64,000 nt of DNA from Meghimatium bilineatum (GCA_034231615.1 CM067317.1:47807376-47871375); one strand, 5' to 3'. Numbered from the stretch's first letter, positions 46,025 through 56,528 are shown. Made by a program: numbers and translations. The notes: generated from the letters alone by a model not told the origin.

Positions 46025-46137
46025 ATGTCCACAATATTGTATTTGCTTGATAGATAATATTTTATTTATCAGTGTTAATAGATAATCGATAATTAATTAT
46101 GCTAATTAAACATTAAAACATTATGTCATTTTGTATT

Positions 46138-46345
46138 GATTAATAATAATAATAAAAAAAAATTATAGTAATAATAATAATAGTAATAATAATAATAATA
46201 GTAATAATAATAGTAATAATAATAATAGTAATAATAATAATAATAGTAATAACAATAGTAATAATAATAGTAATATCAATAATAATAGTAATAATAATAG
46301 TAATAATAATAATAGTAATAATAATAATAATAATAGGAATAGTAA
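46138..46345. repeat. (AAT)n / (TAG-AATAA)n microsatellite
   Basis: ATAATAATAGTAATAATAAT with irregular TAG interruptions. It abuts the 3' end of the minus-strand LINE tail at 46365, so it may be that element's expanded tail. Confidence 0.92.
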
Positions 46346-46364
46346 AACCCATAACCCGATACGG

Positions 46365-46680
46365 TGGTACAGGTGTCACATTGCGACCTTTAATGTAGCA
46401 AGATCTCCACACATCTATGTTCTCTACCATCTTGATGAGTTTGGGAACTTAACACTGTCCTGTCCTTGATATCATCCAGCCATGTCTTCTTCTCGTCAGC
46501 TCGTCATCGACCCCCCTTCATTTACCTTGATGAACATCTCTTGTCATCAAGGATTGTCTTATCACGTGCCCGTACCTCCGGAGTTTAACGAAGTTTCACG
46601 ATTGTTAACAATTTGTTCTTGTTGACCTGCTACTACACTAATTCTATCATGTACAAACACATCCGTCTTATGTTCTCTAG
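46365..46680 (-). mobile_element. LINE relic, RT C-terminal tail
   Basis: The reverse complement encodes MVENIDVWR, frames with W-DDIKDRT and a KLRRYGHVI-type segment, then the 3' end CACATTGCGACCTTTAATG. It is the same family as 16680-17000 (EDRDACR, W-DNIKDWT, KLRGYGNV). Frames are broken. Confidence 0.65.
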
Positions 46681-46980
46681 TAACAGATACCCAACCCACG
46701 TCTATAGCATTTGTTTTCAAACGCCTGGATTATATTTTATTGATTAAATGTTTTTCAAATTGTGTTTCGTTTCGTGGTGTTGTACAGTATTCCTGGTTAG
46801 GAGGTCTGCCAGATGTCAGCTTAGCTTACATTATGATGATCAAATAATTGTGCTAATTAGCCGAAACCTGCAACTCAAATCCGACACTGGAGCACTTAAA
46901 TGACATTTAACAGACAGTTTTGGGGTATTATTGTGTTCATTAAAGACTCAGTTTTCAATTATAGTCAAAGGTAGAGTAGA
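46681..46980. other. Intron sequence, no feature recognised
   Basis: Nothing supported. Confidence 0.4.
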
Positions 46981-46981
46981 G

Positions 46982-47292
46982 GAGATGCGGTAAAGACGTA
47001 GAAAGAGATATACGTGGGAGAGAAACAGGTACGCAGAGATACACGTGGGAGAGAAACAGGTAGGCAGAGACACACGTGGGAGAGAAACAGGTAGGCAGAC
47101 ATACACGTGGGAAACAGGTAGACAGAGATACGCGTTAGAGAGAAACAATTAGGCAAGAGATACACGTGTGAGAGAAACAGGTAGGCAGAGATACGCGTGG
47201 GAGAGAAACAGGTAGGCAGAGATACGCGTGGGAGAGAAACAGGTAGGCAAAGATACGCGTGGGAGAGAAACAGGTAAGCAGAGATAGGCGTA
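46982..47292. repeat. 31-bp tandem repeat
   Basis: About ten units of GAGAGAAACAGGTAGGCAGA plus GATACACGTGG, with ACGCG and ACACG variants and a few deletions. Confidence 0.93.
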
Positions 47293-47367
47293 GATTGCAG
47301 TTACGATTCGGCATTCTTGTGTCAGGAAGGTTTCCAATATGTTTGCAAGTGCACGATTGATCATTTA

Positions 47368-47462
47368 CTCTCCCGTGTATAGCAACTCTGTTTACCTTCC
47401 ATGGATGTCATTGGAGTCGACTAAGGAGTTTATGGGGTGGAGTTGTCATCGCATTCCCACAT
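47368..47462 (+). mobile_element. SINE R1, 5' part (split by a LINE)
   Basis: GTATAGCAACTCTGTTTACC, TCGACTAAGGAGTTTATGGG and CCCACATAGGG match R1 positions from the head to the middle. The rest of the SINE resumes at 48228. Confidence 0.75.
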
Positions 47463-48227
47463 AGGGCTTTCGTACTGGCATATAATAGCATTAACCTACA
47501 GACTAAGCTGGAAGTTTACAGAGCACTGGTACTTCCATTGTTGCTATACGCTAGTGAAACATGGACTGTATATAGACGTCACTTGAGGAAACTTCATTCA
47601 CTTTCACACAACTTGTTTCAGAAAAGTTATGAACAAAAATCCATCTACAAGACAAGATAGCAAGACAAGATTCCAGATACCACTGTCCTTGACAGATCTG
47701 GCATCCCCAGCATTGACACTATCCTGATGCAGACATAGATTCGTTGGACAGGTCATTTGGTACGTATACCAGACCGTCGTCTGCCAAAGATACTTCTCTA
47801 TGGTAAGCTGGAGAAGGGTAAAAGATCTCAAGGTGGCTAAAAGAAGCGCTACAAGGACTCGTTTAAAACCTCGCTGAAAACCTTTGAAATAGACCAAGAT
47901 ACATGGGAAGAACTTGCACAAAATAGATCTACACGGCACTCTACAGTCAAAATGGCGCATCATATGACGAGAAATTCAGCAGCTCAGTAGCGGAGAGTAT
48001 CTAGAAAGTCACGGATATACCAAAATCTGTCTAAAGTGGTCATTCCATGCCCAAGTGTCCAAGGACATTTACAGCTCGAATATGGCTTATTAGCCATCTA
48101 CGAACTATTTGGTATGGACGTAATTCTAACTGAATTTTCAAAAGTGGATGTAACAAATGGTCATCATTACTTGCGATTTGTAATGGGCGAACACAGACAT
48201 AAGGTAACCCAGAACTAAGAATTAAGT
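47463..48227 (+). mobile_element. LINE relic, RT C-terminal region, inserted in a SINE
   Basis: Frames read LQTKLEVYRALVLPLLLYAS, ETWTVYRRHLRKLHSLSH, DKIPDTTVLDRSGIPSIDTI, then RRLPKILLYGKLEKGKRSQG and RYKDSFKTSLKTFEIDQDTW. KLEVYRALVLP-LLYASETWT followed by DKIPDT-VL and GKRS-GG-KKRYKD is a distinctive LINE family tail. A few stops break it. Bases 48000-48227 are less clear and may be another fragment. Confidence 0.82.
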
Positions 48228-48352
48228 GTCAGGCTGAAATGACATATATCGCCGCAAAGCTGTAAACCATGGCACAACGCCTTCCGTTCTCCGGACTACA
48301 TACTGCAAATGTGCGGGAGTTTGAGACCCGATGCAGAAAGAAGGTCGTTCAC
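48228..48352 (+). mobile_element. SINE R1, 3' part (split by a LINE)
   Basis: TGTCAGGCTGAAATGACATA, CGCCGCAAAGCTGTAAACCA, GTTCTCCGGACTACATACTG and GTTTGAGACCCGATGCAG continue the SINE begun at 47368. Confidence 0.75.
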
Positions 48353-48387
48353 TCAACTAAGCTGTAGATTGTAATGCCATGATCAGA

Positions 48388-48598
48388 GCAGGAGATGGAT
48401 GTGTGGATGCGCGGATGTGTGTATGTGTGGATGCGTGGATGAGTGGATTTGTGACTGTGTGGATGAGTGAATGCGTGGATGAGTGGATGCGTGGATGAGT
48501 GGATGTGTGGATGAGTGGATGTGTGACTGGGTGGATGAGTGGATGAGTGGGTGCGTGGATGTGTTGATGCGTGAATGTATGGATGTGTGGATGCACTG
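48388..48598. repeat. Degenerate 12-bp-type repeat (GTGGATGAGTGGATGC)n
   Basis: Units GTGGATGAGT, GTGGATGTGT and GTGGATGCGT in mixed order. Spurious His/Thr/Pro-rich minus frames result. Confidence 0.9.
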
Positions 48599-48822
48599 AG
48601 AGTTTCCTATATCTCGTACATCATACATTTCGTTTTAGAAGAGATCCAAATTATTCAATGGTTGAGAGACTGATCCAATACATTTTAGTACAATTAGAGG
48701 CGATCGAACCCGCGAGCACTTGAGGGCCACCCTACGACAAGCCCACTTTAATATTCTCAGCAGATGGTTTCCTAACAATGTCAGCTTACACTGAACTATG
48801 CCTATATTCTTACAAACATATT

Positions 48823-49033
48823 GTGATTCATTAGTTTATAAATCATATATGAAGAGAGGAGAATAAGAAAGAAGAGCCAGGTGTAGATCTAGAGTACGCT
48901 GGATCGACAACATCAAAGAGACATTACACGAACACCAAATAACATTATCTGAAGCTGCAAAAAAAGCGAGAACAAGAACACTATTTCTCTCGACACCCGT
49001 AAAGGGTAAAAGAGGAAGAAAAGAAGAAGAAGA
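48823..49033 (+). mobile_element. LINE 3' end insertion with 13-bp target duplication
   Basis: A 5'-truncated 3' end of the same element as 62340-62735 (TTCATTAGTTTATAAA, CATCAAAGAGACATTACACG, CACCCGTAAAGGGTAAAAG) ends in an (AAG)n tail. It is bounded by identical 13-base direct repeats TTACAAACATATT at 48810-48822 and 49034-49046. It sits about 80 bases upstream of a tetraspanin exon acceptor. Confidence 0.92.
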
Positions 49034-49114
49034 TTACAAACATATTCTTACACTGAAGTATACGTATATTATTATAAACATATTTAATGTGATTTACCTT
49101 ACATGTCTTTTCAG

Positions 49115-49219
49115 ATTGGAGATGCGATCATGAACGAACTGTCTGTGTCATTGAATGTGTCCTACGGTGTCGAGGGTAAAAAGGAGATTACTGATGCATG
49201 GAACAGAATGCAAAGATTT
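49115..49219 (+). CDS. Tetraspanin exon: first helix of the large extracellular loop
   Basis: The exon has 35 codons, phase 0 on both sides. It starts IGDAIMNELSVSLNVSYG and ends TDAWNRMQRF. It matches the first (A/B helix) part of the tetraspanin large extracellular loop, where a pattern like T-AW--MQ--F immediately precedes the CCG motif; the CCG is indeed at the start of the next exon. An N-glycosylation sequon (NVS) lies near residue 14. The acceptor is ACATGTCTTTTCAG and the donor GTAAGTTG. The upstream intron is 33,069 bases, yet the protein reads continuously from VYRDN to IGDAIM, so no exon need be missing. A fresh LINE tail insertion (48823-49033) ends about 80 bases upstream. Confidence 0.9.
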
Positions 49220-49264
49220 GTAAGTTGTTTCCACTTTAACGTATGGATGTGTTAGGCGAAATCC

Positions 49265-49444
49265 CTCTCCAGAATACGTTCTACGCGCAGATCCCAAACA
49301 GCGTTACTTATCTTGGGAACTATCACTGATTTCATGTCACATCGCGTTTTCTTTATGCCGTCAGCTAATGACAAACACGAAAAGGCAGATCATCCAAGAT
49401 AAGTGACGCTGTTTGCGATCTGCGCGCATGATTATTCTGGAGAA
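49265..49444. mobile_element. Palindromic MITE, family B
   Basis: The left arm TCTCCAGAATACGTTCTACG, CGCAGATCCCAAACAGCGTT and ACTTATCTTGG matches the right arm inverted (CCAAGATAAGTGACGCTGTT, TGCGATCTGCGCGCATG, ATTCTGGAGA), over about 50 bases. No coding sequence. Second copy at 58163-58342. Lies just after a tetraspanin exon. Confidence 0.88.
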
Positions 49445-50184
49445 AGATTTATTTGGGCTAGTTGTAATATCTAAGAAATACTCTAGATGCTGCACCAGTA
49501 GTTCTCAACATTTACCGCTTGTGGCCCATTCAGGAGAAATGTATCTCCGTTGTTCAGAGCTCAAAAACAAAAAGAACTGTCTGATCGAGAATGCTTTCTT
49601 GAAAGCTGAAGTGTGTTTGCAGATGGCTGGTTGCTATACTCAGGAACTGCGCTCAATTTTCTCTTATTTCCTATGTGCAGTTCGATGGTTTCTCGGAGCT
49701 TTCTTTCATTTCCAGGAGACTTCAGCTTTCGGCTTAGTGCAAAGTCTAAATAAGAAGCATTCTACTTAGAATATATCACGAGACGAGCTGATAGTTTGCC
49801 TGGGTCACCAATTGAAACTATTTCCTCCGTCGAGGCGCCTCGCAACCAAATAACTATTTTTCGTTTAGAAAGACTATTCCATTACCACCATTCGTGTCCC
49901 TAGATCACAAACCTAATTTATTCTGAAGATAAAAAAAAAATACTCGTATATGCTAGTCCTAGTATTTTGATATTTCTCCTTTTCATTTCATCTATCAGGT
50001 CTTGTTTCTTATTTTTGATTCCACAGATGTTGATTGTAGCAAATGTAATATGTTGTTTTTCTTTTGTTGTTTAATATTACTAGTAGTCGTCTTCAGGAAA
50101 CTCTCCATTTTACTACGAGCCATTGTGTTCTTACTGACGGTTTGCTAATTCTGTCTCAGTGTTGTATCAGGAAATTCACATTCG
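49445..50184. other. Intron sequence, no gene recognised
   Basis: CCAGTAGTTCTCAACATTTA at 49496 resembles the left end of hAT-type elements. The 118-codon frame at 49413-49769 starts inside MITE B and has no motif. Confidence 0.45.
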
Positions 50185-50300
50185 ACAAATTCCACAATAT
50201 ACTCAGCACACACGAGGGCCATCTCCAGAAACCTCTTCTACCCCTGACGCTGAAAGGAAACAAAGGAATTAGCAAATAGATAGAGATAGATTGATAAATA
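50185..50300 (+). mobile_element. LINE 3' end relic with (ATAG)n tail
   Basis: TTCCACAATATACTCAGCAC, CTTCTACCCCTGACGCTGAA and a terminal AAATAGATAGAGATAG match the ends at 19895 and 56530, inverted. Short remnant. Confidence 0.65.
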
Positions 50301-50489
50301 TACATGTTAAAGCTTCATTATCTTAATCTCATTGTATATTTTCCAATAATTTCAAATAGTTACCTTGCTGTGTCCCATTCAGACGAGAGAGTTGTCCTTT
50401 ACCCCGAATTGTTCATTTATTGTATATGGCAACAGAAAAAGTATGTGACCTGTGCGTGGCCATATGAATAGCATTGAGAAGCACTAAAA

Positions 50490-50730
50490 ATATAACAAAA
50501 AATATTAGGCAACCACGAGATTTCGCACATAAAACATTAGGCAACCACGAGATTTCGCACATAAAACATTAGGCAACCACGAAATTGGCACAGAAAACAT
50601 TCAGCAGTAACGAGACTTTGCACACAAAGATTAGGCAGTCACGAGATTTCGTACTTAAAACATTAGTTAGTCACGAGAGTTTGTACAGGAACATTAGGCA
50701 GTCACGAGATTTTGACAGAAAACAGTGAGC
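50490..50730. repeat. 32-bp tandem repeat, diverging
   Basis: ATTAGGCAACCACGAGATTT, CGCACATAAAAC in about seven units, with later units reading GGCAGTCACGAGA. Confidence 0.88.
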
Positions 50731-51061
50731 AGTCGCAGATAGCTTAAGAAAACTGAAGTAATGAAACTGGCACAGAACAAATGATCTTCAAAATGCAACA
50801 TCAATGTATGAAATGTCCAGTAGATGTGACCAATCTGACGCAAGTCAACATATTCAAATATTTTAATACCTTAATAACATCTGATGTATTTTTTTAAAGC
50901 AAATGTGTAGTATTACGATACTACATACCAAGATGGCGACCATGCCATATAATATATATCTGTGAATTGACGTCAGAAAGAGAGTTATTAGAAGTTATAT
51001 ACAAAACAAATTCTGATGGATGGGAGTGGATCTTGAACATTCAGCAGAATAGTGCAAAATT

Positions 51062-51716
51062 GTCTAGAGCAGTAGTGGTTTGATAGAAGCATATTTCAGT
51101 GTGGTTTGATAGAAGCATATTTCAGTGTGGTTTGATAGAAGCATGTTTCAGTGTGGTTTGATAGAAGCATATTCAGTGTTGTTTGATAGAAGCATATTCA
51201 GTGTGGTTTGATAGAAGCATGTTTCAGTGTGGTTTGATAGAAGCATATTCAGTGTGGTTTGATAGAAGCATATTCAGTGTGGTTTGATAGAAGCATATTC
51301 AGTGTGGTTTGATAGAAGCATATTCAGTGTGGTTTGATAGAAGCATGTTTCAGTGTGGTTTGATAGAAGCATATTCAGTGTGGTTTGATAGAAGCATATT
51401 CAGTGTGGTTTGATAGAAGCATGTTCAGTGTGGTTTGATAGAAGCATATTCAGTGTGGTTTGATAGAAGCATATTCAGTGTGGTTTGATAGAAGCATATT
51501 CAGTGTGGTTTGATAGAAGCATATTCAGTGTGGTGTGATAGAAGCATGTTCAGTGTGGTTTGATAGAAGCATGTTCAGTGTGGTTTGATAGAAGCATGTT
51601 CAGTGTGGTTTGATAGAAGCATGTTCAGTGTGGTTTGATAGAAGCATGTTCAGTGTGGTTTGATAGAAGCATGTTCAGTGTGGTTTGATAGAAGCATGTT
51701 CAGTGTGGTTTGATAG
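51062..51716. repeat. 25/26-bp minisatellite
   Basis: About 26 units of GTGGTTTGATAGAAGCATAT plus TCAGT. Unit variants are ATATTTCA, ATGTTTCA, ATATTCA and ATGTTCA. The last seven or eight units are all of the ATGTTCA type. Confidence 0.96.
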
Positions 51717-51779
51717 AATATTTGACAGATAAAACTCGTAATGAATATGTCTAAGTTAGAAAGAAGTTAATTCAAAAAA

Positions 51780-51990
51780 ATCTGCGAACTCTATTCAGAA
51801 AAAAAAAGACAGTCACATGTTTTTTTTAAACTTGAAGATAAGAAGAAAGATGGAACACATCGTGACAAACAGGCAAGTTGAGTACAAGAAGGGTAGAGAA
51901 AGAGCAAGAGAGAATATGCTAGATAACCTTACATTGTGGCATGGGAGAACATCGGTATATGAAAATGATTGACATCACATGAAACAGAAT
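51780..51990 (+). mobile_element. LINE relic, RT C-terminal tail
   Basis: The + strand reads KMEHIVTNRQVEYKKGRERA then RENMLDNLTLWHGRTSVYEN. M-HI---RQVE-K-GR-R-REKMLD-LT-WHG is a LINE tail motif. A near-identical segment occurs at 54600-54815. Confidence 0.78.
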
Positions 51991-52819
51991 GATGTGGACA
52001 GACATGATAAACATGCCACACGGGCTGGACTATAATAAGATGTAATTCTTTCCTCCAGGTATATCTTGGTGTTTCTCTTTTTCTCTTTCTCGGTTGTTTC
52101 CATAATCATGCATGTCTTACAATGTTTTCTATTATTCTTCATAATTTATGTCCCATTCACCCCCATAGCCTTTATTTATAGTGATCTCTGTTTAGTTCTT
52201 TCAGTTACTTTCTCATTGGTAAATTTATCACAGCATTTCTATTCTTTATTTCATTCTGATGACCATATCAGTGACCATAGCATCGCACACTACGTAAGTA
52301 AAGAGGCGGTGATAGCGCAGTTACTAGCGTCTGACATTTTAGTTCAGTGATAATTATTTGATTTCTATCCAAGCTACAGAATATTGCCTGATATGCCGTT
52401 TTCTTTATCCTATATTACACGGTGTAGTTTTTTACAACTTATTTCGACTCATATATCTTCGACATTTTTGTGTTCATAATTTTAACGGTTTAAAGTCAGA
52501 TGTTTTTCCATGTATTCTCAAAATTTTCAAGATGATACATTATTTGCTAGATATTCTGCATGTATTTAAATTTGTAAAAGCAATTTGTTTCGAAAAAATG
52601 TGTAATTAAAATATTTTTCGGCATTTTACAAGGTATCTGTTTCTAATTTGGTTTCACTTATGTTCGTTTTCTAAAATGCAATGTTCAGTATCGATACCAC
52701 TTTAATTTATTTCTGCAGTATTGATACCGCTTTAATTTATTTCTGCATTATATTTTAGTAAAAATAAATTCATTTCATCCAAAAATCACATTGCAGAGAA
52801 AATTATACCACACACATAG
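51991..52819. other. Intron sequence; possible SINE fragment and one 50-bp doublet
   Basis: GTGATAGCGCAGTTACTAGC at 52308 is like a tRNA A-box region. GATACC(A/G)CTTTAATTTATT occurs twice (52694-52746). The two open frames at 52066-52350 and 52358-52609 are hydrophobic by composition only and show no domain. Confidence 0.45.
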
Positions 52820-52882
52820 AAATATTCCTCATCTTCTTCTTCAGAGTTCATTCTCAAACTCCCGAAGGATCTCTCTTGTATC
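52820..52882 (-). mobile_element. SINE R1 fragment (3' end only)
   Basis: TCTTCTTCTTCAGAGTTCAT and TCTCAAACTCCCGAAGGATC match the inverted R1 3' end. Confidence 0.6.
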
Positions 52883-53261
52883 CAGAGAGATAAATGTTTT
52901 GTTCCTTGGAAACCAAGGTTGTTTTGTCGATAAATAAATCGCCTACGGAAACGATGGACCGACACATTAGTTGGACTCGCCACCATAGCAGATACTCAGA
53001 CTATGGACCGAGCAACCGAGCAGACATACTCAGTTCGCTTCGTGAGTCCGCAGAAGCAGAGGATTATGGGATACACGAGCATTAGAAAGTATGGAAAATG
53101 CGAAAATTGGAAGTGAGGATAGGTGTGACGACAGAGTATACCTAACAAAGATGTCGAAATGAACCGGAATAGAACTGGAACCATCAGCCGCTATACCTTT
53201 AGAGAATTACTGAAGTGGAGATCTGAGCACCTATGAATATACTCCGGTGTGCAAATTGTAT

Positions 53262-53588
53262 AATTATATATCTAATCTCTAATATCTAATCTCTAATATC
53301 TAATCACTAATATCTAATCTCTAATATCTAATCTCTAATATCTAATATCTAGTCTCTAATATCTAGTCTCTAATATCTAATCTCTTATATCTAGTCTCTA
53401 ATATCTAGTCTCTAATATCTAGTCTCTAATATCAATCTCTAATAACTAATCTCTATATCTAATCTATAATATTTAATCTATAATAACTAATATCTAGTCT
53501 CTAATTTCTAATCTCTAATATCTAATCTCTAATATCTAATATCTAATCTCTAATATCTAATATCTAATCTCTAATATCTAATCAACTT
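53262..53588. repeat. 14-bp-type tandem repeat (ATATCTAATCTCTA)n
   Basis: About 23 units with CTAGTC, CTAATC and ATATCTAAT variants. Confidence 0.94.
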
Positions 53589-53874
53589 CCGACTAGATGC
53601 ATCGACATATTATCATCATCATGTAAAATGGTTTAACAATATTCTAGAAAAAAAATTTTTAATCTTTATTTTAAACAATGAATTATTTACACAACCAATA
53701 TACATGTTATACATTATACACCAATATACATATACAATATTAAATGTGTAGTGTGCACTGTGTAGTGTGCACTGTGTATTTTGCACTGTGTAATGAGATG
53801 ATTAAACAATATTCATGAAAATTGGTGATGAGGGTGTAATGATAGCTATAATATGTCAAAATTTATAGAAAACA

Positions 53875-54290
53875 TTCGTTTTGTTTTTCTCTCGTCCTCA
53901 CACTCTTGCTTTCAAGGATAATATGTATATGTCAACTCTCTGTCCTCTTATGTTGTTATTAAGCTCAGTTGGCGAGCTTCTACCGTGCCACAATACAAGT
54001 CCATCTCGTAATTTTTCTCTTTGTCGTACCTTATCTCTTCTCCCCTTGATTTTTCCAGTGGTTAAGTGTTCAATCTGTGTTCTTCACAGCACATGCCCTA
54101 GAAACTTTGACTGTCTGTCCCTAATGTTTGATATCATTGATCGTTTTACGCCAGCATCAATGAGAACCTCTGCATTAGTATATGTATGGAACACTTTTGT
54201 GTAGATATATGTTATATAAAAACAATTGGCGATTGTACGTGTTGTCAGATGGTTTACACATATCATGAGAAATATGGATGGTAGTGTCAT
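53875..54290 (-). mobile_element. LINE relic, RT C-terminal tail
   Basis: The minus strand reads NAEVLIDAGVKRSMISNIRD, then RQSKFLGHVL, then a stop and QIEHLTTGKIKGRRDKVRQR followed by SPTELNNNIRG. R-RQ--FLGHVL-R---EHL-TGKI-GRR-R-RQR is a LINE tail pattern. Same general family as 51780 (HIVT-RQVE-K). Confidence 0.8.
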
Positions 54291-54599
54291 TTTAGTTGTA
54301 TCATTTAAAAGTTATACATAGTTTGTAATACATATACATTAGTTATTTTTCGAATCCGAACGTTTCTTTTACAAAATAAAAGTTAGAAATGTCGAATTTG
54401 AATATTAAAATGTGTCTGCAATGTCGATTAGTAATTTATTGATTTTTAAAAAAATAGAAGTTGGAAAAGTTGAGCGTTGAATTGTTGGTGTTCATGTCTT
54501 GCTCTTTTCCTGCATGACCACACGAGATTTCTAAACTCTGCCAGAAGACAGGGATTTTTTTGTTGTAAGCTTGTGTCTGCGTTTGGGAGTACGTTTAAC

Positions 54600-54815
54600 A
54601 TGACTGTGCACTCTATTCAGAAAAAAATACTGTGCACTCTATTCAGAAAAAAATACAAGTCACATTTTTTTTAAAACGTCAAGAGAAGAAGAAAGATGGA
54701 ACACATCGTGACAAACAGGCAAGTTGAGTACAAGAAGGATAGAGAAAGAGCAAGAGAGAATATGCTAGATAACCTTACATTGTGGCATGGGAAAACATCG
54801 GTATAGGAAATGATT
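54600..54815 (+). mobile_element. LINE relic, second copy of the 51780 segment
   Basis: TCTATTCAGAAAAAAATAC (itself doubled), AAGATGGAACACATCGTGAC and CTTACATTGTGGCATGGGA match 51780-51990. The shared block is longer than the RT tail and includes the upstream TCTATTCAGAAAAAAA, so it may be a segmental duplication within the intron. Confidence 0.8.
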
Positions 54816-55345
54816 GACATCACATGAAACATTGTCTGATGTTGCGTCTGGGGTTATTTTTTGTTTTAGTGTTTTCAGTTCGAGGGATAGTGTGTTGCAG
54901 TGGAAGAAAAAATCTTCTGTTTCTGGTGTTTTGAGTCCACAGAGCTTGCATCTCTCTTGTGGCCTGTGTGTCATTCTATGTGAGAGTGGTGTGATGTTAA
55001 AACGTAGTCTGTATGTAACTTCCTTTGCTTTGCTTGTTGTTTGTGTACGGTGTAGGTTGGCAAATATTTCTAAGTAATCCGTTATAAAGTGAGCATAGCC
55101 ATATCATTTGATTCTATTGATAAGCGCTGGTTCTTGTGCTGCGATGAGGTGTTCATAGATGCTTTTTATTGGTTCATTGATTAGTTGTTCATTTCCCTTG
55201 ACATTTTGGATGCATTGTTGGTAGAAAGGTGGTAAAGTACCCATTGAGTGGGGCTGTGGTTTTCGTATGGTGCATAAATGGGATATTTTTAGTCCGATGT
55301 AATAATGTGCCAGCGTGTATGCTTGTGGGTTTTCTATTATTTCTG
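54816..55345 (-). mobile_element. LINE relic with C-terminal zinc knuckle
   Basis: The minus strand reads TYRLRFNITPLSHRMTHRPQ, then ERCKLCGLKTPETEDFFFHC, then NTLSLELKTLKQKI. C-x2-C-x11-H-x-x... with ETEDFFFHC matches the C-x2-C...H-x4-C type zinc-binding region that follows RT and RNase H in jockey/CR1/I-like elements. Upstream frames (INEPIKSIYEHL) continue the element toward 55345. Confidence 0.72.
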
Positions 55346-55589
55346 ATAGGAATTTTATTCTTTGCGCTTGGATTTTTTAAAATTTGTAATGATGAAAAAT
55401 ATGATGTAAAAGTTATGGAAGCGTTATTTTTTTCTTTCGACCTAACACTCTTGCTTTCAAATTTAATATTTTAATCATTAAAAATATTTAATATTGCTAA
55501 TTCAATATATATATATATATTGTACATATGTGTGGATATATATGATATACGAAAACAATTGCTTTTTGTTGTTGTTTTTACACACACAT

Positions 55590-55862
55590 TGGTCATCCTT
55601 CTATATTCTATTTTGAAATATTCTACCTTGAAATATTGTCCCTTGAAATAATCTTACTTGAAATATTATCTTTCAATAAATTATCGCTTGAAATATTTTC
55701 TTTTGAAATTATCATTCTTGAAATATTCTTTCTTAAACGTTGCTCCTTTGAAATAGTCTTCTTTTAGATATTGTTCCTTTGAAATATTCTCCCTTGAAAT
55801 ATTCACCCCCCCCCCACCCCCCAAATATTCTCTCTTTTGAAATATTATCCTTTAAAAATTAT
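55590..55862. repeat. Degenerate repeat, unit about 17 bp (CTTGAAATATTCTCC)n
   Basis: About 14 degenerate units of CTTGAAATATT with variable spacers, interrupted by a C-run at 55805. Confidence 0.88.
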
Positions 55863-56528
55863 TTCCTAGACTCACACTGCAAATAAATTAACATTTCACT
55901 AGAAGTCTGATGTGTTCTCTAAACACACACTTTGAGAATCACTGGCGTAGAGTACTCGTATCCGACGGTATAGCAAATGTTATTGATTTCCTCAGGATAC
56001 ACTAACTGTAAAATAGGGCAGCATCAAGAATTGTGGCTGCCGTAGAATCATAATACTTTAGACAAATAACATATGATTATATAACGTAGTCATTTTTGGC
56101 AGCTGAAGTTGAACGATTTGAAAAATATAGAGTAGTGATGTATGTCATTACAAAATTCAATGCTGAAACAAGAATGCGAAATTATAATACTCAAATATCT
56201 TAATGAGGCCTTGGTAGAGTTGTAAAACGATGAAGGTTGGTTGGGGGGGGGGGGGGTAGGGGGTGTGGGATAGTGTTATCCAAAACAAAAGATATTTATA
56301 AAGTTAGAAGTTAGTGTAGTAGGACTACATGAAACCACCATTTTTATTTGTGAGTCACAAGCACCTAATTGGATTTCCGTCCACGGTTGAAAGCAGTGGA
56401 CAGTATTACCACAAATGAAACACCACAAAAGTTTCAAATTAAATTATTGCCAGTTTTACTGGATTTTATTCCTCATTATATTGAATGATTATAGCCCTGA
56501 TATAACCAAATTAACTCTGATCCGTGGT
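55863..56528. other. Intron sequence; hAT-like right end and a G-run
   Basis: CACTTTGAGAATCACTGGCG at 55930 resembles the right terminus of hAT-type non-autonomous elements. A G-homopolymer lies at 56244. No gene. Confidence 0.4.

Noticed and set aside
51062-51716. CRISPR-like array of short repeats
   Set aside because: Units are directly adjacent with no unique spacers, and the context is eukaryotic. The same holds for the other arrays in the window.
52066-52609. Two adjacent hydrophobic frames as a membrane-protein gene
   Set aside because: The sequence is AT-rich with many T-rich codons, and there are no domain, splice sites or conservation signal. Chance is the better explanation.
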